Origin: Sipunculus nudus
Lineage: Eukaryota; Annelida; Sipuncula; Golfingiida; Sipunculidae
DNA length: 64,000 nt
NCBI GenBank assembly: GCA_026874595.1
Contig: CM049311.1
Location: forward strand, 52,457,676-52,521,675
Direction: 5' to 3'
Below, piece by piece: positions 12,101 to 27,100 of the stretch; positions within the stretch are counted from its first letter, which is position 1, and each line of letters starts with the position of its first letter. Both the position numbers and the translations under genes were made by a program. The notes under the pieces are model-generated. The model had not been told where the DNA came from, did not search any database, and worked only from the letters and a program-made list of their open reading frames with translations.

Positions 12101-15100
12101 TTGCAGGTTTATACATCCCCGACAGCTCTCTTGATTTTATGACAGGTGGAGCCACCTGCATTCTAGTTTATGCAGCAGACATCCAAGCTCATATCTTGGG
12201 AACCGTTTGACCGATTGGGCCAAAGTTTTGCATGTGTATAGTTCTCACATAGCTCTTTATCATACGCAAAACTGGTGCCGTCACCTGCAACCATTTTTGC
12301 TCAGCGTCCATCTGATTGTCTGCCACGGGCTAAAATCACTCATATACATGTAGTGGTCTGACTTATTTGCCTTAAATTTTGCATATGTATACAACTGGGA
12401 CGGCTTTCTGGATTTTGTGGTAGGGGGGGCAACCTTCATACACAATTTGGCTGCAGACATCCATGCTAATATGCAACACTTCACTCTATTTCCCCTTGCC
12501 ACTTAATCCATGCCTCACTTCACCCGTTCCACTCTGATTTAGGCGGATACACGTAGTCGCTTGTCGACTACCCGTATTCTAGTTGTCCAATCTGCTATAC
12601 ACTGATGATGCAATTTGAAAACCTCTGTTAAATGATATGAAAAAACCTCACCTGGGCATATGGTTTCCTGGAGGTTTCTGATTCTGCTCATCACAATCGT
12701 CGTCATCGTCACTCTCCCCATAATCAAAGTCTAATAGTTTCTGGAATAAATATGATGAAACCTGAGAATGTGATTGTATATGAAAAATTGTCAAAATGTG
12801 TCTTCTTATAAATAACAGTAGAAGCTGCTGTCATACCTATGAGCATCAACAGACTACCATTTATATATCAGTTTATGATCCTTCAGTAATGATGCACCAT
12901 GACAGGTTAGCTGCACATTTTCTTTGTCTGGATGGAGGCTTTATATGAAAAATACAAATATTTAATTAACTAATGTTTCCAATGATATTATTAATTATAT
13001 CATTAAATCAACTATTTCTAATTATCAAAAACTATCTTCTTATGAATAAAGGGAAGCTGCTGTCATATCTTTAAACATCAACAGACTACCTTTTATAAAT
13101 GAAATTATGATTTAATGACTCTTTAGTAACAAGTGACCCTTGGGTAATGACGCTCAGCCGACTGACATATTGATAATATGTCCTTGCACAGGTAACTAAT
13201 TAAGATGATGTAGGTGGCATCATTGTTCATGCATCTTAGCTTAAGATCATCATGACCCATAAGCACAACAAATTTGATGACAATACAACCAGCCTTTCCT
13301 GAGGAGTCTGGCAATTTGTGTGTATTTTGCATTATTTCTTCGGTGCTCAAACACACCTAAAAACACGGGACGAAACACAAACTCGATCTGTAACTGTCAT
13401 TATCTGCCCACACATAAAAAATCAGGGTGGTATCTGCAGGCACTGAGGAAAAAAAGTCAGTACATATGCATTTCTGAAATTTCTATTTTTCATGAAACTT
13501 TCTATGTTCAGGAGCAGTCAAATGGTCAAAAGTAGGTCAACTGGGACAAAACAAGAACTCGATCTGTAACTGGTCATTATCTGCCTACACAGAAAAAATC
13601 AGGCCCATATCTGCAGGCACTACGAAAAAAAGTCCATACATGTGCACTTTTTTATGAAATTTTCTATGTTAGAGCACTGTCAAATGGTCAAAAGTAGGTC
13701 AACTGGGACAAAACGTGAACTCAATCTGTAACTGGTCATTATCTGCCCACACACCAAAAATCAGGCCAATATCTGCAGGCATTGCGAAAAAAGTCCGTAC
13801 ATGTGTATTTGTCATGAAATTTCATATTTTTCATGAAATTTTCTACGTCAGGAGCCGTAAAAGGGCCAAACAGTCAAAAGTAGGTCAACTGGGACGAAAC
13901 GCGAACTCGATCTGTAACTGGTCAATATCTGCCCACACACCAAAAATCAGGCCAAAATCTGCAGGCACTGCGAAAAAAAGTCCGTACATGTGTATTTGTT
14001 ATGAAAATTTCTATTTTTCATGAAATTTTCTAAGCTAAGGAGCCGTAAAACGGTCAAAAGTAGGTCAACCGGGACAAAACGCGAACTTGATCTGTAACTG
14101 GTCTATATCTGCCCACACACCAAAAATCAGGCCAATATCTGCAGGCATTGCGAAAAAAAGTCCGTACAACTGTTTGATTTCGGAAGGACGGAAGGACGGA
14201 ATGACAGACATGGGTAAAAACTATATGCCCCGGCCACTTTGTGGCGGGGGCATAAAAAGGGTTAATTTTTTTTTTAATTCGAGGTGGCGCCACCAGTCTG
14301 CAGGAACTGAGGAAACACTCCATGATGCATATGCATGCAAAGAATCATGCCGAATGATGCACTAGTTGTTACAATACTAGAGCTTTTGTATCAAATTTAT
14401 AGTTATCCTGGGGGGTACTTCTGTACTTCTGGGTAGCTGGGGGAATATGGGAAACAGAGACCTAATTTCAGGTTTCCATGGGGATTTTTTATGGACCTCC
14501 AGGGATGTCAAGAATGAAGATTCCAGGTAAAATGGTTATGATTTGTGCCCTGTTAACAGACGACCACATCTTTGAAGGTTTAAAAAATAAAGATAAAAAT
14601 GTGTAAAAATTTGAATAAATACAGGTGGCGCCACCAGAATGCAGGACCTGAGAGGAAACACTCAATGATGCATATGCATGCAAGAATAATGCCAATCAAT
14701 GCACTAGTTGTTCAGATACTAGAGCTTTTGTCTCAAATGTTTAATTGCTCTGTGGGGTACTTCTTAGCCCCATAGTTTGGACAATCTAGGCGACTGTGAC
14801 CTAATTTCAGGTTTCCAAGAAGACTTTTTCATGGGCGTTCCTGCATGTCAAGATACAAGATTCTAGGCCCAGTCATTATAATGTGTGCCGTGTTAACAGA
14901 TGATCACATCTTTAAAAGTCTCAAAAATGAAGAACAAGGGACCTATGGGTCACTGTGCTCAGCTGAAGTTAACCTTGAATGTAAAAATCTAAAATAATAT
15001 CAAATGGAGATAAAGTGTAAGAGGAAGAGGTAATAAAGGCCATGGTTGGTTTATATGATTGGTTTGTATTGATGAGCAAGAAATTGTTGCAAATAATATT

Positions 15101-18100
15101 TTGTGACCTGACCATATGTTTCCTAATGTTGAAACTGAAGCATGTGAGCAGTTTGTGAACAAATGATCTGTACAATTACCATGATCATTAGTTGGCTTTT
15201 CGATTAACTGCTGACATTTCAGTAGTTTACACATTTGTTCAATCGAATCTTTTTTTTGTATAATATATATTATTAAATATATTTTTTTTTTATGAAATGT
15301 ATACAGTTGAAATATAACTAATTAACAACATAAAACATGGCAAACAAAGCCTGATCTCAAATTCTGCTGATGCAGGAAAATAATGAACAAATGTTTGTAA
15401 TAAATCCTAATTTTTTTATCACATCATTTTTTTTTTAATTTAAGTTTATATTTCTATACATTTTCAATATAACATATATATCTGAATATAAAAGTTGATT
15501 CATAATTCTCGATTGCATCATCATAAATCTCAATCTTGTCAGATAACACCACATCATGCATACAAATGTTTATTTATTTTTTACCACGAAAATATATCTT
15601 TTAAATCTGCAAAACAATAAATATCTAAAAAAAATACATGATTTAGATTTTACAATTTTTAATTGTGTCTTTATTCATCCATAATGTGCCTCATATTTTA
15701 TCATAATTTAAGCATACTGATGGGTTCCATTATGATTGGTAAAATCATTTAAAAGAAAAATGATTTCTTTAAAAATGCTACATTACACAACATTGCATCT
15801 TCTGGATAACACCTTGAATTACTTTTTCAAGGAAAGTTATTGCATATCAGAGTGGAAGCAGCATTACAATTAAGGAGATACAGTGAAAACAATAACAATA
15901 CTGCATAACACTTGGTGGGTTGTGTTTGCGGGGGGGGGGGGGGGGTGGGGGGGGGGGGGGTCATTGGGGTGGTGATATGAGAATAACTGTAAACCTGTCA
16001 CAGCAGGGGATCTCCCCAAGTGACTGTAACAAATCAGAAACCCTGGCATAGCTGACTTCCAGTGACCTGGAGTGGGACCCTGCATCTGTAATCTGTAAAC
16101 AAAGCAAATGACTACAATAGAGCCTCAAGAAAAAAATCAATAACTAGCTTAATTTTCAAGCTTTTACTTCCAAATTTCAGATTTAAATAAATTAAATATT
16201 TATGTTTACATGCTGTGAAAAATAAATCAATGGTACTTACAGGAAAAAAACGTGCCATGGTCAAAGTTGGGCAAAATTTAAGGTACTGATTTTATTTTTA
16301 CGCTAATTACCTAAAAAATTTACAAAATTCAGATCTAATTTTGGGTAAACAATTGAATCTTAATTAAACATAGTTATATACTTGGGAAAACAGACTCTAG
16401 TTTCAAAATTTTTCATGTTAAGTGAGTAAATATTTTTCCTGATTTTTTACAAAGTCCATTATGTTTGGGCCAATAACTTAAAGAATTTATACTTAACAGA
16501 CTTAATTTCTGGCATGTACATAGGAACTATATAGAAGAATATTTATGGTAAAAATGAGGAAAAACAGATGAGTGGTTTTGATATTAGGCAGTCCTGAAGT
16601 GTGAAAATAGGATTTTAATAAAAAATTGAGGTTTTTCCTTAATTTCTCAAAGGAACGAAGTCGCAAAGACCCAGTTTTCGGCTTGGTAGGAGTTCTTGGG
16701 GACATCTAACATTATGCTGAATTTTGGATTCCTAGGTCTTACGGTTTCAAAACGTGCCACATCTACGGACGGACGGACGGACGGACGGACGGACGGACGG
16801 ACGGACAGACGACGGACAATGGACCACGACTATAGCTCAGATGACTTATAGTCAGCTGAGCTAAAAAAATAGTAAACAAGGGACCTATGGGTCACTGTGC
16901 TCAGCTGACGTTAACCTTGAAGGTAAAAATCTAAAATAATATCTAATGGAGATAAAGTGTAAGAGGAAGAGGTAATAAAGGCCATGGTTGGTTCATATGA
17001 TTGGTTTGTATTGATGAGCAAGAAATTGTTGCAAAAATATTTTGTGACCTGACCATGTGTTTCCTAATGTTGAAACTAAAGCATGTGAGCAGTTTGTGAA
17101 CAAATGATCTGTACTATTACCATGATCATTAGTTGGTTTTTCTATTAACTGTTGACATTTCAGTAGTTTACACATTTGTTCAATTGAATCTATTTTTTTG
17201 CATAATATATATTTTTAATTATATATGTATTTTTTTTATGAAATGTATACAGCTGAAATATTGCTAATTAACAACATAAAACAGGGCAAACAAAGCCTGA
17301 TCTCGAATTCTGCTGAGGCAGGAAAATAATGAACAAATGTTTGTATTAAATCCTCATTTTTTTATCACATCAATTATTTTCTAATTTAAGTTTATATTTC
17401 TATACATTTCCAATTTAACATATATATCTGAATATAAAAGTTGCTTCATAATTCTCAATTGCATCATCATAAATCTCAATCTTGTCAGATAACACCAAAT
17501 CATGCATACAAATGTTTATTTATTTTTTACCACAAAAATATATCTTTTAAATCTGCAAAACAATAAATATCTAAAAATAATACTTGATTTAGATTTCAAA
17601 ATTTTTAATTGTGTCTTTATTTATCCATAATGTGCTTCATATTTTATAATAATTTAAGCATACCGATGGGTTCATTTATATTTGTTAAAATCATTTAAAA
17701 GAAAATTGATTTCTTTAAAAATGCTACATTACACAACATTGCATCTTCTGGATTACACCTTGAATTATTTTTTCAAGGAAAGTTTTTGCATATCGGAGTG
17801 GAAACAGCATTACAATTAAGGAGATACAGTGAAAACAATAACAATTACTGCATAACACTTAGTGGGTGGGTTTGCGGGGGGGGGGGGGGGGGGGGGGAGA
17901 TGATTGGGGTGGTGATATGAGAATAACTGTACACCTGTCACAGCAGGTGATCTCCCCCAGTGACGGTAACAAATCAGACACCCTGGCATAGCAGACTTCC
18001 AGTGACCTGGAGTGGGACCCTGCATCTGTAATCAAAGCAAGTGACTACAGAAAAAAAAATCAATAACTAGCTTAATTTTCAAGCTTTTATTTTCAAATTT

Positions 18101-21100
18101 CAGATTTAGACAAACTAAATATTTATGTTCACATGCTGTGAAAATTAAATCAATGGTGCTTCCAGGAAGAAAACGTGCCATGGTCAAAGTTGGGCAAAAT
18201 TTAAGGTACTGATTTTTTTTTATGCTAATAACTTAAAAAATTTACAAAATTCAGATCTAATTTTGGGTAAACAATTGAATCTTAATTAAACATAGTTATA
18301 TACTTGAGAAAATAGACTCTAGTTTCAAAATTTTTCATTTTAAGTGAGTTATTATTTTTCCTGATTTTTTACAAAGTCCATTATGTTTGGGCCCATAACT
18401 TAAAGAATTTATACTTTACAGACTTAATTTCTGGCATGTACATAGGAACTATATAGAGGAATATTTAAGGTAAATATGAGGAAAAACAGATGAGTGGTTT
18501 TGATATTAGGCAGTCCTGAAGTGTGAAAATAGGATTTTAATGGTGGCATCACAAGTCTGCAGAAACTGATGAAACACTGCATGATCAATATCCATGCAAA
18601 AAATCATTGTGATCAATGCATTAGTAATTCAGATACTTGAGCTTTTGTATCAAATTTTTCATTATTCTTTGGGGTACTTTGGAGCCCCATAGCTTGAAGA
18701 ATATGGGTAACAGAGACCTAATTTCAGGTGTCCAAGAAGACTTTTCATGGACCTCTCTGGATGTAAAATTAGAAGATTCCAGGTCCAGCAGTTACAATAT
18801 GTGCCCTGTTAACAGATGACCGCATCTATTAAGGTCTCAAAAATAGAGAGAAACAAGGGACCCATGGGTCACATTGCTTAGTTGAATTTTGGAAAATATT
18901 AGTAACTGCAAAATATTTTTCCTTCTTTTGGTTTTTCATGTATATTATCATTAGAAAAGCTATGAGAAAATGGCCCTGCTAAAATGAAACTCTGTAAATC
19001 ATAGAATAATGGACATGAGCTTAACTATTTAGTGATGCACCAAGGGAACAAATAGGCCTACGGTAAGTGTTATATAAAAGTAACATTTCATTAACAAATA
19101 ATGTGTGAAGGTAATTAAGTTTTCAAAAGTTAAATATACGGGCATATGAGTTAAAAATTAATCCCACAAAGTTTGACCAACATTCCTAATTTTAATACTA
19201 AGTTAACAGTGTTATTCACACCTAGGCCCCGCCAACTTTAAGAGATTTATATCTTCCTAAATCTTGTCAGTTAGCACTTACATTAGATCCTAATATTTTA
19301 TCAATATTGAATATTAGGATTAAATTCCTGAAATTTTTTTCTTAAAAAAAATCAAAATTTCCAAGTCTCATCAAAAAGAATTTATTTAACATTAAAATTA
19401 TAAGATTCATCTTGTTTATTAGTCCTGTGTATTGAAGGGGTGGGTGGGGGGAGGGGTCTCTGTTGTTACTGCTCGTTGCTGAAAAAAATGTTAATTTTAA
19501 GATTCATCTAGTTCATAGTACAGGTCTGTCAACAGAATGAGGGGGGGGGGGTGCCAGAGGAAAAGGCTAACTGTGGTATGGTATTAACTGCAGACAGCCT
19601 GATCAAGCTCAACTCAGTGGAGAGAGGGCTTGCAAGGGGATACAACAAGAGCCTCCAAAAGAAATTCAATAACTAGCCTAATTTTGCAGCTTTTATTTTC
19701 AAATTTCAGATTTTAACAGATTAAATCCTTATGTGCACATGCTGTGAAAATAAAATCCAGTACTTACAGGAAAAAATTGTGCCTCGGCCAAAGTTGGGCA
19801 AAATTTAAGGTACCAATATTTATTTTTGCTAATATTTTAAACAAGGAACCTACGGGTCACAGCGCTCAGCTGTAATATATGATAAAAAAATATGATTTAG
19901 ACTGAGGCACATGCTAATTTAATGTGGTAAAAAAATAAGCTGTATTATGAGTTGTTGTTGTTTAGCTTATGTATGATTTTGATGGTACCTTTGGAGACAG
20001 GGAAGAGGATTGATTTCATTTAATTTATTAACAAATGGAGTGCTATTGTCACACAGATTTTGACTTGGTCATATAACTTATAAGCAGAACATATAATATA
20101 AGAGTTTAACTATTTATTTAAAAAAAATTACAAATATTGTCCCAAATATAATTTTTATTAAAAATAATAAGAGAATCGTATGATTTTTTAAAATAAAATA
20201 TAACTGAAATGATTATTAAAATAATATTAAAGAATATATTCATGAATACATTCATGTATTTACACTCGTATTCATATACTTTCATTTTTACCTGAATTCC
20301 CATTCTTATGAAAGAAATTTTATAATGGAGTACATATTCATATTCGTATTTAAATACACTTGCAAAGTATTCGCACCATGTCTGGTATTTATTCAGTTTT
20401 CACCAAACAATGATGTTGAGAATCCAGGATATACAAAATTCACACATTTAAATAATGATCATAAGAATCTGGTTTTATTGCTTTTATTTATATTAAAAAA
20501 AAATAAATGTAATTGTTCATTTTGGACTAATTTCACATCAATGTACACACTAGACACATTAGGAATCTAGATTAATATTATCAACTGCATCTTTGTCTAT
20601 CATTAATTTCCTTCATATGAACCCTATATGATTAGTAATGAAAAATATGATTTACTTTTTTATCATTAAAATTGAACTGAAAAATACCATAGGTGACTGC
20701 ATGGTGTTATTTGGAATACGTGACATTCTATCCATCAATAAAATATTCTTATATCATCAGTAACTGCAAGTTAATTTTCTGTTATTATCAACTAACAAAT
20801 TCCTTTTCTATTTTTCTTTAGTTTGTTATTAAAAACCAATAAAAATGTATTAATTTATTGTTATGTTGTTGGTTAAAACTACTAGATGAGTTGGGTTGGA
20901 CACCTGGATCAACTGTGGCTGGCCATAAGCTGCCTGGCTGCCCCAGTTTATGCCTTGCCTCAAGCATGCATAATTTGCAGAAAGTTCAACAAGGTCAACA
21001 TACAGGTGACTCAAGAGGGGCTAGAGAGAGCCAAGGTCTGACATGGTCTCATAAAAACATTAATTAAAGCTACAATTTTTGGCCAATTTCTTTCAGCTTT

Positions 21101-24100
21101 CTAAACTAAAAAGCTGAAATCCTTATGTGTGCATGATATGAAAATTATACCAACAGTGCTCAAGGAAACAAACATGTCATGGTCAAAGTTGGGCAAAATT
21201 TAAGGTAATAATTTTAGGGATTAATTTTTTTATTTATGCTAATAACTTGAAAAATTTGCAAAATTCAGATCTAATTTTGGGTAAACAATTGAATCTTGAT
21301 TAAATAAAGTTATATTCCTGAAAAAAAAGTCTCTAGCTTCATCAATTCTCATGTTAGGTAAGTAAATATATGTCCTGATTTTTTAAAAATTGCATTATAT
21401 TTTGGCCCATACCTTCAAAATAAGACCCAACACTGACCTAATTTTTTGTATGTTCATAGAAAATGTATGGCAGAATATGAATACTAAATATGATAAAAAA
21501 CAGATCAGTGGTTTTGATATTAGGCAGCCTTGAAGTGAAACAATGGCAATTGAAAACGGAGGTTTTTCTTTAATATCTCAAAGGAACAAAGTCCAAATGA
21601 CCCAATTTTTGGTATGGTAGGAGATTTTGGGGATATCTAATGGTATGCAAAATTTTGGAATCGTAGGTCAAATGGTTTTAAAACGTGCCCTGTTAACGGA
21701 CAGACAGCCGGACGGCAGGACGGCCGTCGGACAAAGGACCATGACCTTAGCTCAGATGACTTATAGTCAGCTGAGCTAAAAAATTTAACAGATTTTGATC
21801 TAATTTTTGGTATACAATTAAATTTTGATAAATTAAAGTTGTATTACTGAAAAAAAGTCCCTACCTATAACACTTTTGGTCTTAAGTGACCAAATATCTT
21901 TCTGATTTTTCTACAAAGTCCATTATGGTTGGGCCCATAACTTTTTTAAATTAAATAATACTGACTTAATTTCTGGCATGTACATAGGAACTATATAGAG
22001 GAATATTTATGGTAAATATGAAGAAAACCACATGAGTGGTTTTGATATTAGGCAGTCCTGAAGTGTTAAAATAGATTTCTAATAAAAAATTGGTGTTTTT
22101 TCCTTAATATCTCGAAGGAACGAAGTCCTATTGACCTATTAAGTCCTATTGATTTTGGGGACATCTAACTGTATGCTGAATTTCAGATTTGTAGGTCAAA
22201 TGGTGTCGAAATGTGCCAGTCTTCAGGACGGACATCAGGACGGACAGACGGACAGATGGACGGCACGACAGACGGACGGACCATGGACAATGGACCACAA
22301 CTATAGCTCAAATGACTTATAGTCAGCTGAGCTAAAAAGAAAACAAGGGACCTATGGGTCACTATGCTCAGCTGAAGTTGACCTTGAAGGTAAAAATCTA
22401 AAATAATATCAAATGGAGATGCTGTGTAAGAGGAAGAGGTAATAAAGGCCATGGTTGGTTTATATGATTGGTTTGTATTGATGAGCAAGAAATTGTTGCA
22501 AATAATATTTTGTGACCTAACCATGTGTTTCCTAATGTTGAAATTGAAGCATGTGAGCAGTTTGTGAACAAATGATCTGTCATATTACCATGATCATTAG
22601 TTGGCTTTTTGATTAACTGTTGACATTTCAGTAGTTTACACATTTGTTCAATTGAATCTATTTTTTGTATAATATATTTTAATAAATATAAATGTATTTT
22701 TTTATTGAAATTTATACAGCTGAAATATAACTAATTAACAACATAAAACAGGGCAAACAAAGCCTGATCTCAAATTCTGCTGAGGCAGGAAAATAATGAA
22801 CAAATGTTTGTATTAAATCCTCATTTTTTTATTATCTAAATTTTTTTTATTATAAGTTTATATTTCTATACATTTCCAATATAACATATATATCCGAATA
22901 TAAAAGTTGATTCATAATTCTTAATTGCATCATCATAAATCTCAATCTTGTCAGATAACACCACATCATGCATACAAATGTTTATTTATTTTTTACCACA
23001 AAAATATATCTTTTAAATCTGCAAAACAATAAATATCTTAAAATAATACCTGATTTAGATTTCAATTTTTAAATGTGTCTTTATTTATCCATAATGTGCT
23101 TCATATTTTATAAATTTAAGCATACCGATGGGTTCAATTATATTTGTTAAAATCATTTAAAAGAAAATTGATTTCTTTAAAAATGCCACATTACACAACA
23201 TTGCATCTTCTGGATTACACCTTGAATTACCTTTTCAAGGAAAGTTTTTGCATATCGGAGTGGAAACAGCATTACAATTAAGGAGATACAGTGAAAACAA
23301 TAACAATTACTGCATAACACTTGGTGGGTGGGTTTGCCGGGGGGGGGGGGGGGGGGGGGGAGATGATTGGGATGGTGATATGAGAATAACTGTACACCTG
23401 TCACAGCAGGGGATCTCCCCCAGTGACTGTAACAAATCAGAAACCCTAGCATAGCTGACTTCCATTGACCTGGAGTGGGACCCTGCATCTGTAATCTGTA
23501 ATCAAAGCAAATGACTACAACAGAGCCTCAAGAAAAAAATCAATAACTAGCCTTTTTTTCAAGCTTTTATTTTCAAATTTCATATTTAAACAAATTAAAT
23601 ATTTATGTTTACATGCTGTGAAAATTAAATCAATGGTACTAACAGAAGAAAACGTGCCATGGTCAAAATTGGGCAAAATTTAAGATACTGATTTTATTAT
23701 TATGTGAATAACTTAAAAAATTTACAAAATTCAGATCTAATTTTGGGTAAACAATTGAATCTTAATTAAACATAGTTATATACTTGGGAAAATAGACTCT
23801 AGTTTCAAAATTTTTCATGTTAAGTGAGTAAGTATTTTTCCTGATTTTTTACAAAGTACATTATGTTTTGGCCCATAACTTAAAGAATTTATACTTTACA
23901 GACTTAATTTCTGGCATGTACATAGAAACTATATAGAGGAATATTTATGGTAAATATGAGGAAAAACAGATGAGTGGTTTTGATATTAGGCAGTCCTGAA
24001 GTGTGAAAATAGGTTTTTAATAAAAAATTGAGGTTTTTCCTTAATTTCTCAAAGGAACGAAGTCGCAAAGACCCAGTTTTCGGCTTGGTAGGAGATCTTG

Positions 24101-27100
24101 GGGACATCTAACATTATGCTGAATTTTGGATTCCTAGGTCTTACGGTTTCAAAACGTGCCACATCTACGGATGGACGGACGGACAGACAGACGGACGGAC
24201 GGACGACGGACAATGGACCACGACTATAGCTCAGATGACTTAATATATATAGTCAGCTGAGCTAAAAATACAGGTGGCGCCACCAGTCTACAGAAACTGA
24301 TGAAACACTCAATGATCAATTTCCATGCAAAGAATCATGGTGATCAAACCATTTTTTGTTCAGATACTTGAGCTTTCGTATCAAATTTTTTAATTTTCTG
24401 GGGGGGTACTTCCGAGCCCCATAGCTTGAAGAATATGGGTAACAGAGACCTAATTTCCAGGTTTCCAAGGAGATTTTTCATGAACCTATCTGGATGTGAA
24501 TTAAGAAGATTCTAGGTCCAGTGGTTACGATTTGTGCCCTGTTAAAGAACAGATGGCTGGACTGACTACGGACAAAGAGTGATCACTATAGCTCAGATGA
24601 CTGACAGTCAGCTGAGCTAATAAAACACTGTGATAGGTTAACTGCATGTTCTCTTGTTAGTTTATGGGCATTGCCTGGAAATTACAAACATTTAATCAAC
24701 TAATGTTTCCAATAATATCACTTAACTATATCACCAAAAGAAACAAATACAACAGTACAGACACAACAGGACTGGAATAAAAAACAAGAGCATAAATTAA
24801 ATGATTTATTTTGTTGTCATGCCCCAGTAGTTGACAATGATCAAGATGATGGAAGGATGTTTGTATAAAACACTACAAAACAATGATAGAGCAAGTACCT
24901 TGTTGAAGGTGGGCTCTGAAGGCTTATCATCGTCTGATTTGTTCAGCAGCTGGTTTGCTAAGGTCTGTATCTGTGAGAGCAGGTTGCTGTCGATGATGGG
25001 CTGCTGTTCAGTATCTGGCTGCTGCAGGAGCTGAGTCTGCTGTACTAGCTGCTGCTGAAGAAGCTGTAACTGTTGTAACTGTTGCTTCTGAGCTGTCAGA
25101 CTCTGTACCTAAAAATTACAAGCAAAGTATAAACTTATACTCCAGTTAAATGTTACAGTCCTGGAAAATGTATACAAGTCCCGACTGTAAATCATCTTTA
25201 TTTATACACCTTTATATATAGTCCTCCCTTCCCAACTCTGGCAGACACAATTATACTCAAGTACTGACTGTAACCCATCCCTGTGTAATTCATGTTTACA
25301 ATTCATGATTGTTAGTGAAGCCTAAATACATAATGTATATTACAGCCTTGCCTGCCCTACTCATGTAGACACAAAATATACATAAGTCCTGATTCAAACC
25401 CTCTGATATATATACACATTGTAACTAACAGTTCTGATTGTAACCCACCCATGTTTACACATTGAGTATTACACTACTGACAGTAAACTATTCCTGTACA
25501 CACAATATATATAAAAGCATTTTGGCAGATTAATTATGACATTTTAATTAACTGAAAGAATTTGGATAAATCATGGCAATCTGGTATTAAACAAAATTAC
25601 TGTTATGCTATTTATTTTCTGTGTGTATCACTCACTGGACCCTAAAATCAGAACATAATCTTATGCTTTAGGGATAATTATGACTGCAGAAGTATTTTTT
25701 CCCAATTCTGAGAGATGTGGAAAAGCAAATAATGGAACAAGCGACCCATGGATCATGACAAAAAAGACATTCAAAAAAGGAATTTTATCATCTGAATGCC
25801 AATTTTGTAGGTGGTATCCCCATTCAACTAAAGCTAAGCTCAGAGGATATGGGTAACAGAGACCTAATTTGTGCTTTCCTAAGAGACGTTGCATGGACCT
25901 CCCTGGATGTCAAATTAGAAGATTACAATTTGGTGGTTACAATTTGTACCTGGTAAATGGACAGAAAGACGGACAGACAGACTGACGGACACTGGACAAA
26001 GAGTGATCGCTATAGCTCAGATGACTTTCAGTCAGCTTAGCTAAACTAGGGACCTATGGGTCTCGACGCTCAGCTTCATTTGTCTATAAGGATAAATGTT
26101 TTGAGGTTTTCCAAAATATTAGTCCTGTGATCAGTTTGAAGCCAACCTGTCTACCCAAACTGGAGTTACTAATTTGTGAATGGATGGGCCCTGTGACCTT
26201 AACCTTTAACCTTGTGACCCAAATATCAAAAGGAAACTTACCCCATCACCACATGTTGATGATGGAAGGATTGAGATGAAAAGTTTGGCTTAAAATGCAT
26301 CCACAATCTTTCTAAAGTGGTGGGTCCTGTGACCTTGACCTTTGATCTCATGACCCCAGAATCAACAGTTCTTACTTTAGTAGTGGGCCATATATAAGCC
26401 AAGTTTGAAACCAATATTTCAAACCAAACTGGTGTTATCATCTGGCAACTAATATGTGGATAGATTGTCCACATGACCTTGACCTTTGACCTTGTGACCC
26501 CAAAATCCATAAGTTACTCCCACTATTGGCAGGTGAGCAACATCTGGAAGATGTTAATTTTAAAGGAATTAGTCTTGTGACCTTGACCTTTGACCTTTGA
26601 ACCCAAAATCAAAAGGGTTCTTACATTATTGGTGGGTCATATATATGTCAAAATTGAAACCAATATGTCAATCAAAACTTGAGTTATCATCCAGAAACAA
26701 ATATGTGGACAGATGGGCCCCTGTGACCATGACCTTTGACCTTGTGACCCCCAAATCAATCAGGTTCTTCCCCTATTGGCAGCTCAGCTATATGTGCAAG
26801 ATGGAAGGTTTGGGATGAAAAATTTGGCTTACAATGCATCCACAATCTTTCTAAATAAGTGGGTACTGTGACCTTGACCTTTGACCTCATGACCCCAAAA
26901 TTGAACAGAATCTTTCCCTATTGGCAGATTAGCAACATCTTGAAGATGGAAGGTTTGCAATGAAAAGTTTGGCTTCAAATGCATATGCATTCCTTTTAAA
27001 GAAATTTGTCTTATGACCTTGACCTTTGACCTTTGAACCCAAAAATCGCCATGGTTCTTACTTTAGTGGCTAGTCATATATAAGTTACATTTGAAACCAA

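Larger units (their letters stand above)
14265..24621 (+). mobile_element. O-type element broken by several nested elements
   Basis: Its ~345-bp units (GGTGGCGCCACCAGTCTGCAG, ..GATGAAACACTC..) are seen at 14280, 14625, 18541 (variant GGTGGCATCAC) and 24272. It ends with GTCAGCTGAGCTAATAAAA at about 24604-24621. Between the units lie B copies 1-3 and D copy 1. Reading these as one split element is an inference from orientation and order; the left end is not clear. Confidence 0.55.
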
